From the NCBI RefSeq assembly GCF_900107675.1, contig NZ_FNRI01000003.1, positions 248,001-312,000 of the forward strand: a stretch of DNA of 64,000 bases, in the 5' to 3' direction. The notes below the pieces were generated by a model, which worked only from the letters and a program-made list of their open reading frames with translations, had not been told where the DNA came from and did no database searches. The stretch comes from Alistipes timonensis JC136. Lineage in GTDB: Bacteria > Bacteroidota > Bacteroidia > Bacteroidales > Rikenellaceae. Shown here one piece after another: positions 53,838-63,089 of the stretch. Positions within the stretch are counted from its first letter, which is position 1, and each line of letters opens with the position of its first letter. The translations under genes and the position numbers were made by a program.

Positions 53838-53845
53838 TCCGGAGC

Positions 53846-54409
53846 ATGAAATACCTCATTGTTGGGCTCGGGAACATCGGCGCCGAATACGCCGGAACCC
53901 GCCACAACATCGGTTTCAACGTGTTGGACGCCCTTGCAGAGGCGTCCAACACTGCTTTTACGACGGCCCGTTACGGCGACGTGGCCGAGGCGAAGCACAA
54001 AGGCCGGACGCTGGTGCTGCTGAAACCCTCGACCTACATGAATCTCTCGGGCAAAGCCGTCCGCTACTGGATGGAGGCCGAGAAGATTCCGCTGGAGAAC
54101 CTGCTGGTCGTCTCGGACGACATCGCGCTGCCGTTCGGCACGCTGCGCCTGCGCCCGAAAGGGAGCGCCGGCGGCCACAACGGACTGAAGAACATCTCCG
54201 AACTGCTCGGCACGGAGGAGTATGCCCGGATGCGCTTCGGCGTGGGCGGCGATTTCCCCCGGGGACATCAGGTGGAATACGTGCTCGGGGAGTGGAACGA
54301 CGAGGAGCGGGCGGCCCTGCCCGAGCGGCTCAAAGTCTTCGTCGACGCCATCCGGTCGTTCGCAACCGTCGGAACGGCGATGACGATGAACTTTTTCAAC
54401 AAGAAATAG
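53846..54409 (+). CDS. pth: Peptidyl-tRNA hydrolase
   Basis: A 187-residue Pth. YLIVGLGNIGAEYAGTRHNIGFNVLDALA has the catalytic His in TRHNIGF; LLKPSTYMNLSGKAV, VVSDDIALPFGTLRLRPKGSAGGHNGLKNI and MRFGVGG are conserved. It frees tRNA from prematurely released peptidyl-tRNA. Followed directly by a terminator. Confidence 0.97.
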   Translation: MKYLIVGLGNIGAEYAGTRHNIGFNVLDALAEASNTAFTTARYGDVAEAKHKGRTLVLLKPSTYMNLSGKAVRYWMEAEKIPLENLLVVSDDIALPFGTLRLRPKGSAGGHNGLKNISELLGTEEYARMRFGVGGDFPRGHQVEYVLGEWNDEERAALPERLKVFVDAIRSFATVGTAMTMNFFNKK

Positions 54410-54436
54410 AAAAAGCGGCTTTCAGGCCGCTTTTTT
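54410..54436 (+). terminator. Factor-independent terminator after pth
   Basis: AAAAGCGGC / GCCGCTTTT stem with a 6-base loop followed by six T (54431-54436), overlapping the pth stop codon region. Confidence 0.85.
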
Positions 54437-54973
54437 GCCACATAACGCCCCTCGGGCGGTGCTGTTTTCTGGTGATTGCAGGGCCCGCCAAAAGCCTCAG
54501 ATTTCAGGATTCGGCACCGCCCTTTTTCTATTTCCCCCGGTTCAGCCCTGCTGCGGAAACTACGCAACCGAATCTTTTTTTTGCATTGTCCGGCTTTTTC
54601 GCTACCTTTACTGCGTAAAGCCCCGACTTTATTGCGTTCTTGACATATTTCCATTGTATCGCATCCTAAAATTTTGGCGAATTTTATGCAACGAAGATAC
54701 AGTACCACCCCGAGGGGTGTGTGCTGTTTTCTTGTCGTTGCGGGCCCGCCAAAAGCCTTAGGATGCAGGATTCGGCGCCGCCTCTCTTTTTTGCGTCCTG
54801 CCGGATTCCGCTGAATAAAGAGCCCGGCAGGTTGCCTTCTTTTTCCCTTCAAATTCTTCAGGAAAAAGACAGGGTTGCGCTCCTGCCGGGGCTCTCCCGG
54901 CTAAGAGCCGGGTTCTATGGGCGACGCAAGCTGCCAGAGCTTCGAAACCAGCCCTGCGCCCCCGGCTCAAACA
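54437..54973. repeat. Structured non-coding region with a duplicated element
   Basis: About 540 bp without a convincing gene. Two diverged direct copies of one unit occur: copy A 54446-54533 and copy B 54706-54793. Each starts with a hairpin (CGCCCctcGGGCG; CACCCCgaGGGGTG), then GTGCTGTTTTCT, GGGCCCGCCAAAAGCCT and CAGGATTCGGC.CCGCC, ending in a T-rich run. Copies agree at about nine of ten positions over roughly 70 bp. Further hairpins lie at 54797-54829 (CCTGCCGG/CCCGGCAGG) and 54896-54912 (CCCGGCT/AGCCGGG). Confidence 0.6.
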
Positions 54974-55369
54974 TCACTCCTCCTCGTCATAGTAAATCTC
55001 CTCCATCAGCCCGTCCAGCTCGCGGCGTTCCTTCTTGGTGGGACGGCCCGTGCCGCGGTCGCGGAAGACGAAGATCGTTTCGCGGGGCACGTTGAGCTTG
55101 TCCAGCTCCTCCTGCGGCGTGATGTTGAGGCAGTAGGCCGGGACGTTCTTGGCCGGCTGGCGGCTCGACACCAGGTCGAGCACCTTGTAGGAGTAGGTTA
55201 CGGCCTGCTTGCGCACGGCGATCACGTCGCCGATCTTCACCTCGCGCGAAGGCTTGGCATAGGAGCCGTTGACCGTCACCTTGTTCGTGCGGACGGCGTC
55301 GGCGGCGTCGCTGCGGGTTTTGAAAATCCGCACCGCCCAAAGGTATTTGTCCAATCGGATCTCTTCCAT
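54974..55369 (-). CDS. S4-domain RNA-binding protein (Hsp15/HslR-like)
   Basis: A 131-residue protein with an N-terminal S4 domain (RLDKYLWAVRIFKTRSDAADAVRTNKVTVNGSYAKPSREVKIGDVI) and a basic then acidic tail (GRPTKKERRELDG ... YYDEEE). Hsp15-type proteins bind stalled 50S subunits that carry peptidyl-tRNA, which suits the nearby pth. It is the last gene after ftsW (2-bp gap). The reading frame stays open far upstream inside ftsW, but only this segment is a gene. Confidence 0.9.
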   Translation of the reverse strand: MEEIRLDKYLWAVRIFKTRSDAADAVRTNKVTVNGSYAKPSREVKIGDVIAVRKQAVTYSYKVLDLVSSRQPAKNVPAYCLNITPQEELDKLNVPRETIFVFRDRGTGRPTKKERRELDGLMEEIYYDEEE

Positions 55370-55371
55370 AA

Positions 55372-56745
55372 CTATTTTTCGTACAATGTTTCGCTTTTCG
55401 GCCGGTCGTGCGACTGCTCGTCGTTCTGGCGGCTGACGCTCAGGATCATCCCGAAGGCGATCATCGTGAAGAGCATCGACGATCCGCCGCGCGAAATCAG
55501 CGGCAAGGTCTGTCCCGTCTCGGGAATCAGGTTCACCGTGACCATGATGTGCAGCAACGCCTGACACGTTATCAGCAGCGCCAGCCCCAGCACCAGCAAC
55601 CCCGGGAAAGCCGTTCCACAGCGGCGGAAAATCTCGATCCCCCGGAAGAAGACCCACAGGTAGAGCATCAGCAGCACGACAGCCAGAATGATGCCGTACT
55701 CCTCGACGAAGAAGGCATAGGCATAGTCGCTCTCGGGGTGGATCATCTCCACGCGCATGGCGCTCTGCCCGGCGCCCTCGCCCAGAATGCCGCCGTTGTG
55801 AATGGCGATCATCGAACGTTCGGTGTCGGAGAGGTGCTCGATGGGCTTCTCGGTCTGCGACTTGGTCCAGAGGTGAATCCACGTCGAGACGCGCCCTTCG
55901 GCCGTCTCGCTGCGCCCGAGGTTGAGCGTCATGATGACGACGATGGCCGCAACGCCCCATCCCACGAGTTTCAGCAGTTCGCCGAAGCGCACGCGGCCGA
56001 TCAGCATCATCACCCACGACGCCAGGCACACCAGCACCGCCGACGAAGTGTGCGCCGGGAAGATCACCAGGGCCGAAACGGCCACCGGCATCAGAATCGG
56101 CCAGGTGCCCTCGCGCCAGATTTTCCGCTGTTCGGGCGACGAACGCCAGGTCCAGAATTTCCACGTCGGGACAATGCGTATCTTGTCGATCTTCGACTGC
56201 CGCCCGGCCAACTGCTGGGCCAGGAACAGCACCGTGGCGACCTTCAGCGCCTCGGAGGGCTGGAACTGGAAGGGCCCCAGCGGAATCCAGCGGGCCGCGC
56301 CGTTGGTCGTGGCGCCGATGAAGTAGACGGCGACGGTGAGCGCCACCGAGAGGAAATAGACGGGCCGGGCGAGGTAGTTGTAAATGCGGCAGTCGATCCG
56401 CTGCACGACGAACATGACGAGAAGGCTGACGACCAGCAGAATCAACTGCTGACGCAGGAAATGCGCCGTCGTGCGGGCCGTATGGGCGTCGTAGGCCATC
56501 TTGGCCGTCGAGGAATAGACCACCAGCACCGAGATCACCGCCAGCGCGGCGAGGATGATCCACAGCACCCGGTCGCCCGTAAAGAAGCGGAATTTGGGCC
56601 CTTCGCCCGCCGCACGGGCGTCGGCCGTCCCGTCCGCGGCACATGCCTCGTCCGCGGGCGCGCTCCGGCGGCGCCGGCGGGGCGCAGCGTCACGGGCCAG
56701 TTCCGCCGTCATTCGCTCTTCGTTCATGTTCTCGTCCCGGTACAT
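55372..56745 (-). CDS. ftsW: Cell-division lipid II polymerase FtsW
   Basis: A 457-residue SEDS protein with about ten helices. An Arg/Ala-rich cytoplasmic tail (about 1-50, PRRRRRSAP) precedes the first helix. NGAARWIPLGPFQFQPSEALKVATVLFLAQ and ETGQTLPLISRGGSSMLFTMIAFGMILSV are the SEDS signatures. FtsW polymerises lipid II at the septum with FtsI. The usual following genes murG, murC, ftsQ, ftsA and ftsZ are absent here. Alternative start ATG at 56727. Confidence 0.92.
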   Translation of the reverse strand: MYRDENMNEERMTAELARDAAPRRRRRSAPADEACAADGTADARAAGEGPKFRFFTGDRVLWIILAALAVISVLVVYSSTAKMAYDAHTARTTAHFLRQQLILLVVSLLVMFVVQRIDCRIYNYLARPVYFLSVALTVAVYFIGATTNGAARWIPLGPFQFQPSEALKVATVLFLAQQLAGRQSKIDKIRIVPTWKFWTWRSSPEQRKIWREGTWPILMPVAVSALVIFPAHTSSAVLVCLASWVMMLIGRVRFGELLKLVGWGVAAIVVIMTLNLGRSETAEGRVSTWIHLWTKSQTEKPIEHLSDTERSMIAIHNGGILGEGAGQSAMRVEMIHPESDYAYAFFVEEYGIILAVVLLMLYLWVFFRGIEIFRRCGTAFPGLLVLGLALLITCQALLHIMVTVNLIPETGQTLPLISRGGSSMLFTMIAFGMILSVSRQNDEQSHDRPKSETLYEK

Positions 56746-56748
56746 CGT

Positions 56749-58098
56749 CTAAGCTTTTTCCGTTACCCAGTCTTTGAACAGCTTCCCGCGGTTCTCGTAG
56801 TTTTTGAACAAGTCGAAGCTCGCGCAGGCGGGCGACAGCAGCACCGCGTCGCCGGGGCGCGCCGCGGCCTTCGCGGCCTTCATGGCGGCCTCGAGCGAAT
56901 CGGTCGAGACCACCTCGGGAACCACTCCGGTGAACTCCTTCACCAGCTTGGCGTTGTCCAGCCCCATGCAGACCAGCGTATGCACCTTGGCGCGGGCGAA
57001 CGCCTTCAGCGGCTCGTAGTCGTTGCCCTTGTCCGTGCCGCCGGCGATCCACACCACGGGGCGCGTCATGCTCTCCAGCGCATAGTAGACCGAATCGACG
57101 TTGGTGGCCTTCGAGTCGTTGATCCACAGCACGCCGCCCTTCTCGGCCACGGGTTCGAGCCGGTGCTCGACGGGTGCGAAATCGTAGAGCGACTTGCGGA
57201 TCTTCGCCGGAGCGACGCCCGCCGCGAGGGTCGCCAAAGCCGCCGCCATGGCGTTGTAGGCATTGTGAAGCCCTTTGACCTGCAGTTTCGCGGTGTCGAT
57301 CTCCACCGACGCCCTGCCGGCCGTCGCCGTGAATTTCCCGTCGCACAGGAACGCGTCGCCCGCGCCGCTCGCCACAGCCGCATGGGCCATGAACGGCAGC
57401 TGGCGCATCCGGAAATCGTACTTCGGCAGCTGCTCGCGGATCACCTCATCGTCGCCCGAATAGACGAACCAGTCGCGCGAGGTCATATTCTGCGTGATCC
57501 TCATTTTCGAGTCGACATAATTCTGAAAACAATGGTCGTAGCGGTCCAAATGGTCGGGCGTGATGTTCATCAGCACGCCGATATGCGCCCGGAACTTATA
57601 CATGCCGTCCAGCTGGAACGAACTCAGCTCCAGCACATACCAGTCGTACGACCCCGTGGCGACCGAGTAGGCGAAGCTCTCGCCGATGTTGCCGCCGAGG
57701 GCGACGTTCATCCCGGCGTCGCGCATGATCTTGTAGATGAGCGACGTGGTGGTGGTCTTGCCGTTCGAACCCGTGATGCAGATGCACCGGGCCTTGCCCA
57801 TGTAGCGGCCCGCGAACTCCATCTCGGAGATCACCGGAATACCCGCCGCGCGGATTTTGCACACGATGGGCGCCGTGTCGGGAATGCCGGGGGATTTCAC
57901 GACCTCCGAGGCCGCGAGGATGCGCTCCTCGGTATGGCCGCCCTCCTCGTAGGGAACCTCCCATTCGTCCAGTTTGGCCTTGTAGCGGTCGGCAATGCGC
58001 CCCGCGTCGGAGAGGAAGACCCCGAATCCCTTCTTTTTGGCGAGGATCGCGGAGCCGTAGCCGCTGATTCCCCCGCCCAGAACGACGATCTGTTTCAT
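56749..58098 (-). CDS. murD: UDP-N-acetylmuramoylalanine-D-glutamate ligase
   Basis: A 449-residue Mur ligase. Rossmann-like N-domain (VVLGGGISGYGSAILAKKKG), ATP-binding P-loop near residue 110 (ITGSNGKTTTTSLIYKI), central domain (NITPDHLDRYD) and C-domain (WINDSKATNVDSVYYALESM, IAGGTDKGNDYEPL). Adds D-Glu to UDP-MurNAc-L-Ala in the cytoplasm. 3-bp gap to ftsW, 1 bp after mraY. Confidence 0.97.
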   Translation of the reverse strand: MKQIVVLGGGISGYGSAILAKKKGFGVFLSDAGRIADRYKAKLDEWEVPYEEGGHTEERILAASEVVKSPGIPDTAPIVCKIRAAGIPVISEMEFAGRYMGKARCICITGSNGKTTTTSLIYKIMRDAGMNVALGGNIGESFAYSVATGSYDWYVLELSSFQLDGMYKFRAHIGVLMNITPDHLDRYDHCFQNYVDSKMRITQNMTSRDWFVYSGDDEVIREQLPKYDFRMRQLPFMAHAAVASGAGDAFLCDGKFTATAGRASVEIDTAKLQVKGLHNAYNAMAAALATLAAGVAPAKIRKSLYDFAPVEHRLEPVAEKGGVLWINDSKATNVDSVYYALESMTRPVVWIAGGTDKGNDYEPLKAFARAKVHTLVCMGLDNAKLVKEFTGVVPEVVSTDSLEAAMKAAKAAARPGDAVLLSPACASFDLFKNYENRGKLFKDWVTEKA

Positions 58099-58099
58099 A

Positions 58100-59344
58100 T
58101 TACCTTATCTTCAACGTAACCAACGTAATGGCCGCCAGCAGCAGCGAAATGATCCAGAAGCGGAGGACGATCTTGGTCTCGAAAATCCCCTTTTTCTGGT
58201 AGTGGTGGTGGATCGGCGACATCAGCAGGATGCGCCGGCCCTCGCCGTAGCGGCGTTTGGTGTATTTAAAGTAGCTGACCTGCATCATCACCGAGAAGCT
58301 CTCCACCAGAAAGACGCCGCACAGCAGCGGCAGCAGCAGCTCCTTGCGGATGCAGAGCGCAAAGACGGCGATGATGCCGCCGATGGCCAGCGACCCGGTG
58401 TCGCCCATGAATATCTGTGCCGGGAAGGAGTTGTACCACAGGAATCCCACCAGCGCACCCACCAGCGCCGCGGCGAAGACCACCAGTTCGCCGCTGTCGG
58501 GGATGTACATGATGTTGAGGTAGTCGGCATAGACGATGTGGCCCGAAAGGTAGGCCAGCGCGCCCAGCACCGCGACGATCGGCACCGAGACGCCCGTCGC
58601 CAGTCCGTCGAGGCCGTCGGTGAGGTTGGCGCCGTTCGACACGGCCGTCACCACGAAAATCGCCACCAGCACATACAACAGCCACGTGGCGGTGGGATTC
58701 TCCCCCGTCAGCCAGCCGTAATCGAACTCGTTGTTCTTAACGAAAGGAATGGTCGTCTGCGTGGTTTTGAGGCTCTCGGAACTGAGCACCACGTTGCGCT
58801 GAACACTCCCGACCACCGTACCGTCGGCATCCGTGTAGACCGTCTGCACGGGCTGGGTGACCTTCTCGCGGACGACGATGTCGGACGACATGCACATCGT
58901 CGTACCGACGATGATGCCGAGGCCCACCTGCCCCACGATCTTAAAGCGGCCCTTCAGCCCCTCCTTCCGGTGGCGGAAGACTTTGATGTAGTCGTCCAGA
59001 CCGCCGATCAGCCCCAGCCAGACGGTCGAGACCAGCATCAGCTGAATGTAGATGTTGTTCAGGTTGCCGACGAGCAGCATCGGGACCAGGATGGCGATGA
59101 GGATGATGACACCGCCCATCGTGGGGGTGCCTTTCTTCTGCAGCTGTCCCTGAAGCCCGAGGTCGCGGATATCCTCGCCGATCTGCTTGCGGCGCAGGAA
59201 GTCGATGATCCTACGTCCGAAGATGATGACGATCAGCAGCGACAGGATGATGGCCGCCGCGGCACGGAACGAGAGGTACTGGAACATACCCGAACCGGGC
59301 AGGTTATAGGCTTCGTCCAGGTACTTGAAAAGATGGTAAAGCAT
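58100..59344 (-). CDS. mraY: Phospho-N-acetylmuramoyl-pentapeptide transferase
   Basis: A 414-residue membrane enzyme with ten helices. GTPTMGGVIILIAILVPMLLVGN, GLIGGLDDYIKVFRHRKEGLKGRFKIVGQ, LTDGLDGLATGVS, FMGDTGSLAIGGIIAVFALCIRKELLLP and PIHHHYQKKG are intact. It makes lipid I. It carries an insertion of about 50 residues (about 160-215) typical of Bacteroidetes MraY. Starts 18 bp after murE. Confidence 0.97.
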   Translation of the reverse strand: MLYHLFKYLDEAYNLPGSGMFQYLSFRAAAAIILSLLIVIIFGRRIIDFLRRKQIGEDIRDLGLQGQLQKKGTPTMGGVIILIAILVPMLLVGNLNNIYIQLMLVSTVWLGLIGGLDDYIKVFRHRKEGLKGRFKIVGQVGLGIIVGTTMCMSSDIVVREKVTQPVQTVYTDADGTVVGSVQRNVVLSSESLKTTQTTIPFVKNNEFDYGWLTGENPTATWLLYVLVAIFVVTAVSNGANLTDGLDGLATGVSVPIVAVLGALAYLSGHIVYADYLNIMYIPDSGELVVFAAALVGALVGFLWYNSFPAQIFMGDTGSLAIGGIIAVFALCIRKELLLPLLCGVFLVESFSVMMQVSYFKYTKRRYGEGRRILLMSPIHHHYQKKGIFETKIVLRFWIISLLLAAITLVTLKIR

Positions 59345-59362
59345 GTCTTATAAGCGTTGTTT

Positions 59363-60820
59363 TTATTTGATCAGTGTTTCGAAGGCCCTGCGAACCTCCT
59401 CGCGGTCGTCGAAATGGTGTTTCACGTCGCCGACGACCTGATAGGTCTCGTGCCCCTTGCCCGCCACGAGGAGGATGTCGCCCGGACGCGAGAGCATCAC
59501 GGCCGTGCGGATCGCCTCGGCCCGGTCGGCGATGCGCAGGTAGCGCACCCCGGGGTCGAGCCCCGCGGCCATGTCGTCGAGGATCGCTTCGGGCGACTCG
59601 TGGCGTGGATTGTCCGACGTGAAGATCGCCGTCGAGGCGTATTTCACGGCGATCTGCGCCATCTCGGGACGCTTGGTCCGGTCGCGGTCGCCGCCGCAGC
59701 CGCACACCACGATCAACTGCTGTTCGGGAGTGCGGATCTCCTCGATGGTCTGAATCACATTCTCCAGCGCATCGGGCGTATGGGCATAATCCACGATGGC
59801 CGTCGTGCCGTTCGCCGCGCGGACCTTCTCGAAACGGCCGCTCACGGCGTGCAGCACGCTCAGCACGCGCAGCACCTCGCCCCGGTCGAGCCCCAGCAGC
59901 GCCGCCGCACCGTAGACCGCCAGCAGGTTGTAGGCATTGAACCGTCCCAGCAGCCCCACCCACAACTCCTGTCCGTCGATGCGCAGCAGCATGCCGTCGA
60001 GATGCATCTCGACGATCTTGCAGCGGAAATCGGCCATCGCGCGCAGCGAGTAGGTGCTCACCGCGGCCGCCGTGTTCTGCACCATCACGCGGCCGTTGCG
60101 GTCGTCGGCGTTCGTCAGCGCGAAAGCCCCTTTGGGCAGTCCGTCGAAGAAGAGTTTCTTGGCCCGGATGTATTCGGCGAAAGTCTTGTGGTAGTCGAGG
60201 TGGTCGTGGGTGATGTTGGAGAAGATGCCGCCCGCAAAGTCAAGGCCCCGCGTGCGTTCCTGCACGATGGCGTGCGACGAACACTCCATGAAGCAGAATT
60301 CGCACCCGGCGTCGGCCATCTCACGCATCATGGCGTTCAGACGGATCGGGTCGGGGGTCGTGTGGGTCGATTCGACCTCGCGGCCGTCGATTTTGTAAAC
60401 GACCGTCGAGATCAGCCCGGCCTTGTAGCCCATGGCCCGCACGAGGTCGTACAACAGCGTCACGGTCGTGGTCTTGCCGTTGGTCCCGGTGATACCCACG
60501 AGCTTCAGCTCGCGGCTCGGATAGCCGTAGAACGCCGCCGCCATGTCGGCCATCGCCCCCGCCGAGTCTTCGACCACGACATACGCGACACCTTCGGCCG
60601 CCGTCTCGGGCATCCGTTCGCAGACCACCGCGGCGGCTCCTTTTTCAACCGCCATCGGGATATAGTCGTGGCCGTCGCTCTGCGTCCCCGGCACGGCGAA
60701 GAAGCAGTCGCCCGGCTTCACCGCCCGCGAATCGTAGGCCAGCCCGGCGACCGGCGCCGAACCGTCGCCGTGCAGCGCCCCTACCGGCGTATTTTTCAGC
60801 AGTTCAGAAAGTTTTTTCAT
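59363..60820 (-). CDS. murE: UDP-MurNAc-L-Ala-D-Glu ligase, meso-diaminopimelate type
   Basis: A 485-residue Mur ligase. P-loop GITGTNGKTTTVTLLYDL near residue 115, NITHDHLDYHKTFAEY, YAHTPDALENVI, and DNPR near residue 400 (TSDNPRHESPEAI), the marker for meso-DAP rather than lysine. Peptidoglycan is therefore probably of the A1-gamma type. 1 bp after ftsI. Confidence 0.96.
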   Translation of the reverse strand: MKKLSELLKNTPVGALHGDGSAPVAGLAYDSRAVKPGDCFFAVPGTQSDGHDYIPMAVEKGAAAVVCERMPETAAEGVAYVVVEDSAGAMADMAAAFYGYPSRELKLVGITGTNGKTTTVTLLYDLVRAMGYKAGLISTVVYKIDGREVESTHTTPDPIRLNAMMREMADAGCEFCFMECSSHAIVQERTRGLDFAGGIFSNITHDHLDYHKTFAEYIRAKKLFFDGLPKGAFALTNADDRNGRVMVQNTAAAVSTYSLRAMADFRCKIVEMHLDGMLLRIDGQELWVGLLGRFNAYNLLAVYGAAALLGLDRGEVLRVLSVLHAVSGRFEKVRAANGTTAIVDYAHTPDALENVIQTIEEIRTPEQQLIVVCGCGGDRDRTKRPEMAQIAVKYASTAIFTSDNPRHESPEAILDDMAAGLDPGVRYLRIADRAEAIRTAVMLSRPGDILLVAGKGHETYQVVGDVKHHFDDREEVRRAFETLIK

Positions 60821-60821
60821 C

Positions 60822-63083
60822 TCATTTCAACGTTATGGTTACCGCCGTTCCCGGCACGATGCGGGTTCCGGCGGAGATCGTTTGCTGGGTTACGGCTCCC
60901 TGCCCCGTGAAGCGGACCTTCAGGCCGCGGCTTTCGAGGATGAAGAGGGCGTCTTTGAGCCCCATGCCGCGCACGTCGGGCATCACGCTCCGGTCGTCGG
61001 GCAGGCTCGTGATCGAAACGTTCGCAAGGCTGTCCACCGAGACGCGCCCCCACCCCGTACGGCTGTCGAACGAGGTGCGGCGCGAGAGACGGTCGGCCAC
61101 GCGGCGGATCTGGGCGATGTCGCCGCCCTTCATCCGCTCGGGATAGCGGCGCGGTCCGTCGTCGTCGATCCGGGCATACCAGTCGTGGCCCCGGTTGTAA
61201 ATGTAGTCGACCATGCGCTTCACGACGGGGCCCGCCAGCGGACCTCCGTAGTAGGCTTTTCCGGCCTGCGCACGGGTTTCGATGGTCGTCAGCACCGTAT
61301 AGCGGGGTTCGTCGGCCGGGAAATAGGCGACCATCGAGCCCAGGTAGTAACGCCCCTCGCGGCTGCGGGCGTCGGTGATCTGCGCCGTACCGGTCTTGGC
61401 CGCCACACGGACATGGGTGGTGTCGCGGAAGAATGCGCTGGCCGTACCCTCCGTGCAGACCGCCTGCAGGCAGGCGCGCACTTCGCGCAGGGCAGACCGC
61501 GAAGCGATCGACGAAGCGATGGTCCGGCTCTCGAACTCCTCCTCGACCCGCTCGCCGCGGCGCAGTTCGCGCACCAGCACCGGAGAGATCATCTTCCCGC
61601 CGTTGGCGATGGCGTTGTAGAAGGTGATGACCTGGATCGGGGCCATCCGCACACGGTAACCGTAGGCCATCTTGACCAGCATGACGCCCGGGTCGGGAAC
61701 TTTCCAGTCGGTCGTGATCGAGGGTTTCCGCTCGCCGAGGCGTTCCAGCCCGACGGTTTCGCCCAGGTGCAGCTCCTTATGGAGAAAATCGCTGTACTCC
61801 TGTTTCTTGCCCGTGATTCCGTAACGGTCCCAGATCGCCTTGGCGAAATAGACGTTCGACGACGAGGCCACGGCGCGCCGGAAGTCGATCTCGTGGTCGC
61901 CGCGGTGCGAATCGCGGATGTTCTTGGCCGGACCCACCGTCACCGGGTCGCCGTTATGGGTGTCGTAGACCGTCGAAGGCCGCATCCCGGCATCGTCCAG
62001 CAGCGTGAGCATCGTCGCCAGTTTGAATGTCGAACCCGGCTCCATGCTGCGCCCCAGGGCGTAATTCTCGCGTTCGGCGAAAGTCCCGTCGGCATTGCGC
62101 CCGAGGTTCACCATCGCCAGGATCTCACCCGTGCGGACCTCCATCACGATCGTCGTACCCCACAAGGCGTTCTGCCGCTCCAACTGGCGTCGCAGGGCCT
62201 TGTCGGCCACATCCTGCAGGTCGAGGTCGAGCGTCGTCACCACGTCGTAGCCGTCCACCGGGTCCACATGGTCGCCGCCCGCCACCCGTCCGTAAAATCC
62301 GCGGGCGATACGCTGCCGCACAGCCTTGCCGTCGCGTCCGGCCAGCTCCTCGCGGTAAGCCTCCTCGATACCGTAATTACCCTTGTCGCCCGTCAGTCCG
62401 ATGGTGCGGCGGGCCAGTTCGCCCTGCGGGTAGATGCGTTCGTCGCGCTCGATGAGCCGGTAGACCATGCCCATATTCCAGTTCAGCAGCGGATAACGCC
62501 GGAGCGTCTCCCACTCGGCGAAATCCACTTCCCGGGGGAAGATGTTCACGGGCGTATGGTCGCGGATCGTGTCGTAAATGCGACGTTTGACCCACTCCTC
62601 GCCCCGCATGCGGTCCATCATGCGCGAGAACCACCCTTCGGAACGCAGGTAGGAGGTGTCGCGGGCGTTCACCAGCCGGTAGCGGCGGGCGTGTTCGTCG
62701 CGGAACTTCTTCGAGTAGGCCGAAGCGGGTTTGTCCCGGAAAAAGGCGGACAGCAGTTTGGCCAGCGAGTCGGCCTGTTCGTGGAATGTTTTGAGCGAAT
62801 CGAGTCCGGGCGAAGCGAAGTCGAAGGCGGCCTGATAGCGGAAGATCGACGTGGCCAGCGGTTCGCCGTCGCGCGAAAGGATGCTGCCCCGCTGGGCCGG
62901 GATCACCTCCTCGGTGAAGATGCGGCCGGCGAGACGGTCGGCATTGTAAGCCACCTCCGCGCTGAACAGCTGCACCCAGACGAGCCGTGCGAGCACAATG
63001 CCTCCGGCGAGGATGAAAAGCACGTACAGAAGCCTCACCCGCAGCAGGATATCGCTTTTTACCTTCGACCGTTCCTGTTTCAT
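60822..63083 (-). CDS. ftsI: Septal transpeptidase (penicillin-binding protein) with PASTA domain
   Basis: A 753-residue class B PBP: one N-terminal membrane helix (about 12-35), a pedestal domain, and a transpeptidase domain with SxxK Ser-Thr-Phe-Lys near residue 350, SSN near 408 and KTG near 560. The C-terminal 60 residues form one PASTA domain (MPDVRGMGLKDALFILESRGLKVRF), so it resembles SpoVD/PBP2x more than E. coli FtsI. It cross-links septal peptidoglycan. 6-bp gap after ftsL. Confidence 0.95.
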   Translation of the reverse strand: MKQERSKVKSDILLRVRLLYVLFILAGGIVLARLVWVQLFSAEVAYNADRLAGRIFTEEVIPAQRGSILSRDGEPLATSIFRYQAAFDFASPGLDSLKTFHEQADSLAKLLSAFFRDKPASAYSKKFRDEHARRYRLVNARDTSYLRSEGWFSRMMDRMRGEEWVKRRIYDTIRDHTPVNIFPREVDFAEWETLRRYPLLNWNMGMVYRLIERDERIYPQGELARRTIGLTGDKGNYGIEEAYREELAGRDGKAVRQRIARGFYGRVAGGDHVDPVDGYDVVTTLDLDLQDVADKALRRQLERQNALWGTTIVMEVRTGEILAMVNLGRNADGTFAERENYALGRSMEPGSTFKLATMLTLLDDAGMRPSTVYDTHNGDPVTVGPAKNIRDSHRGDHEIDFRRAVASSSNVYFAKAIWDRYGITGKKQEYSDFLHKELHLGETVGLERLGERKPSITTDWKVPDPGVMLVKMAYGYRVRMAPIQVITFYNAIANGGKMISPVLVRELRRGERVEEEFESRTIASSIASRSALREVRACLQAVCTEGTASAFFRDTTHVRVAAKTGTAQITDARSREGRYYLGSMVAYFPADEPRYTVLTTIETRAQAGKAYYGGPLAGPVVKRMVDYIYNRGHDWYARIDDDGPRRYPERMKGGDIAQIRRVADRLSRRTSFDSRTGWGRVSVDSLANVSITSLPDDRSVMPDVRGMGLKDALFILESRGLKVRFTGQGAVTQQTISAGTRIVPGTAVTITLK

Positions 63084-63089
63084 CGCCGC

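Noticed and set aside
54268..54852. Minus-strand 194-codon frame across the twin elements
   Set aside because: Runs through the pth 3' end and terminator and has no start context; kept only as an alternative reading in the repeat finding.
54974..56644. A single 556-codon minus-strand gene
   Set aside because: The upstream 425 codons are ftsW read in the wrong frame; only the last 131 codons encode the S4-domain protein.
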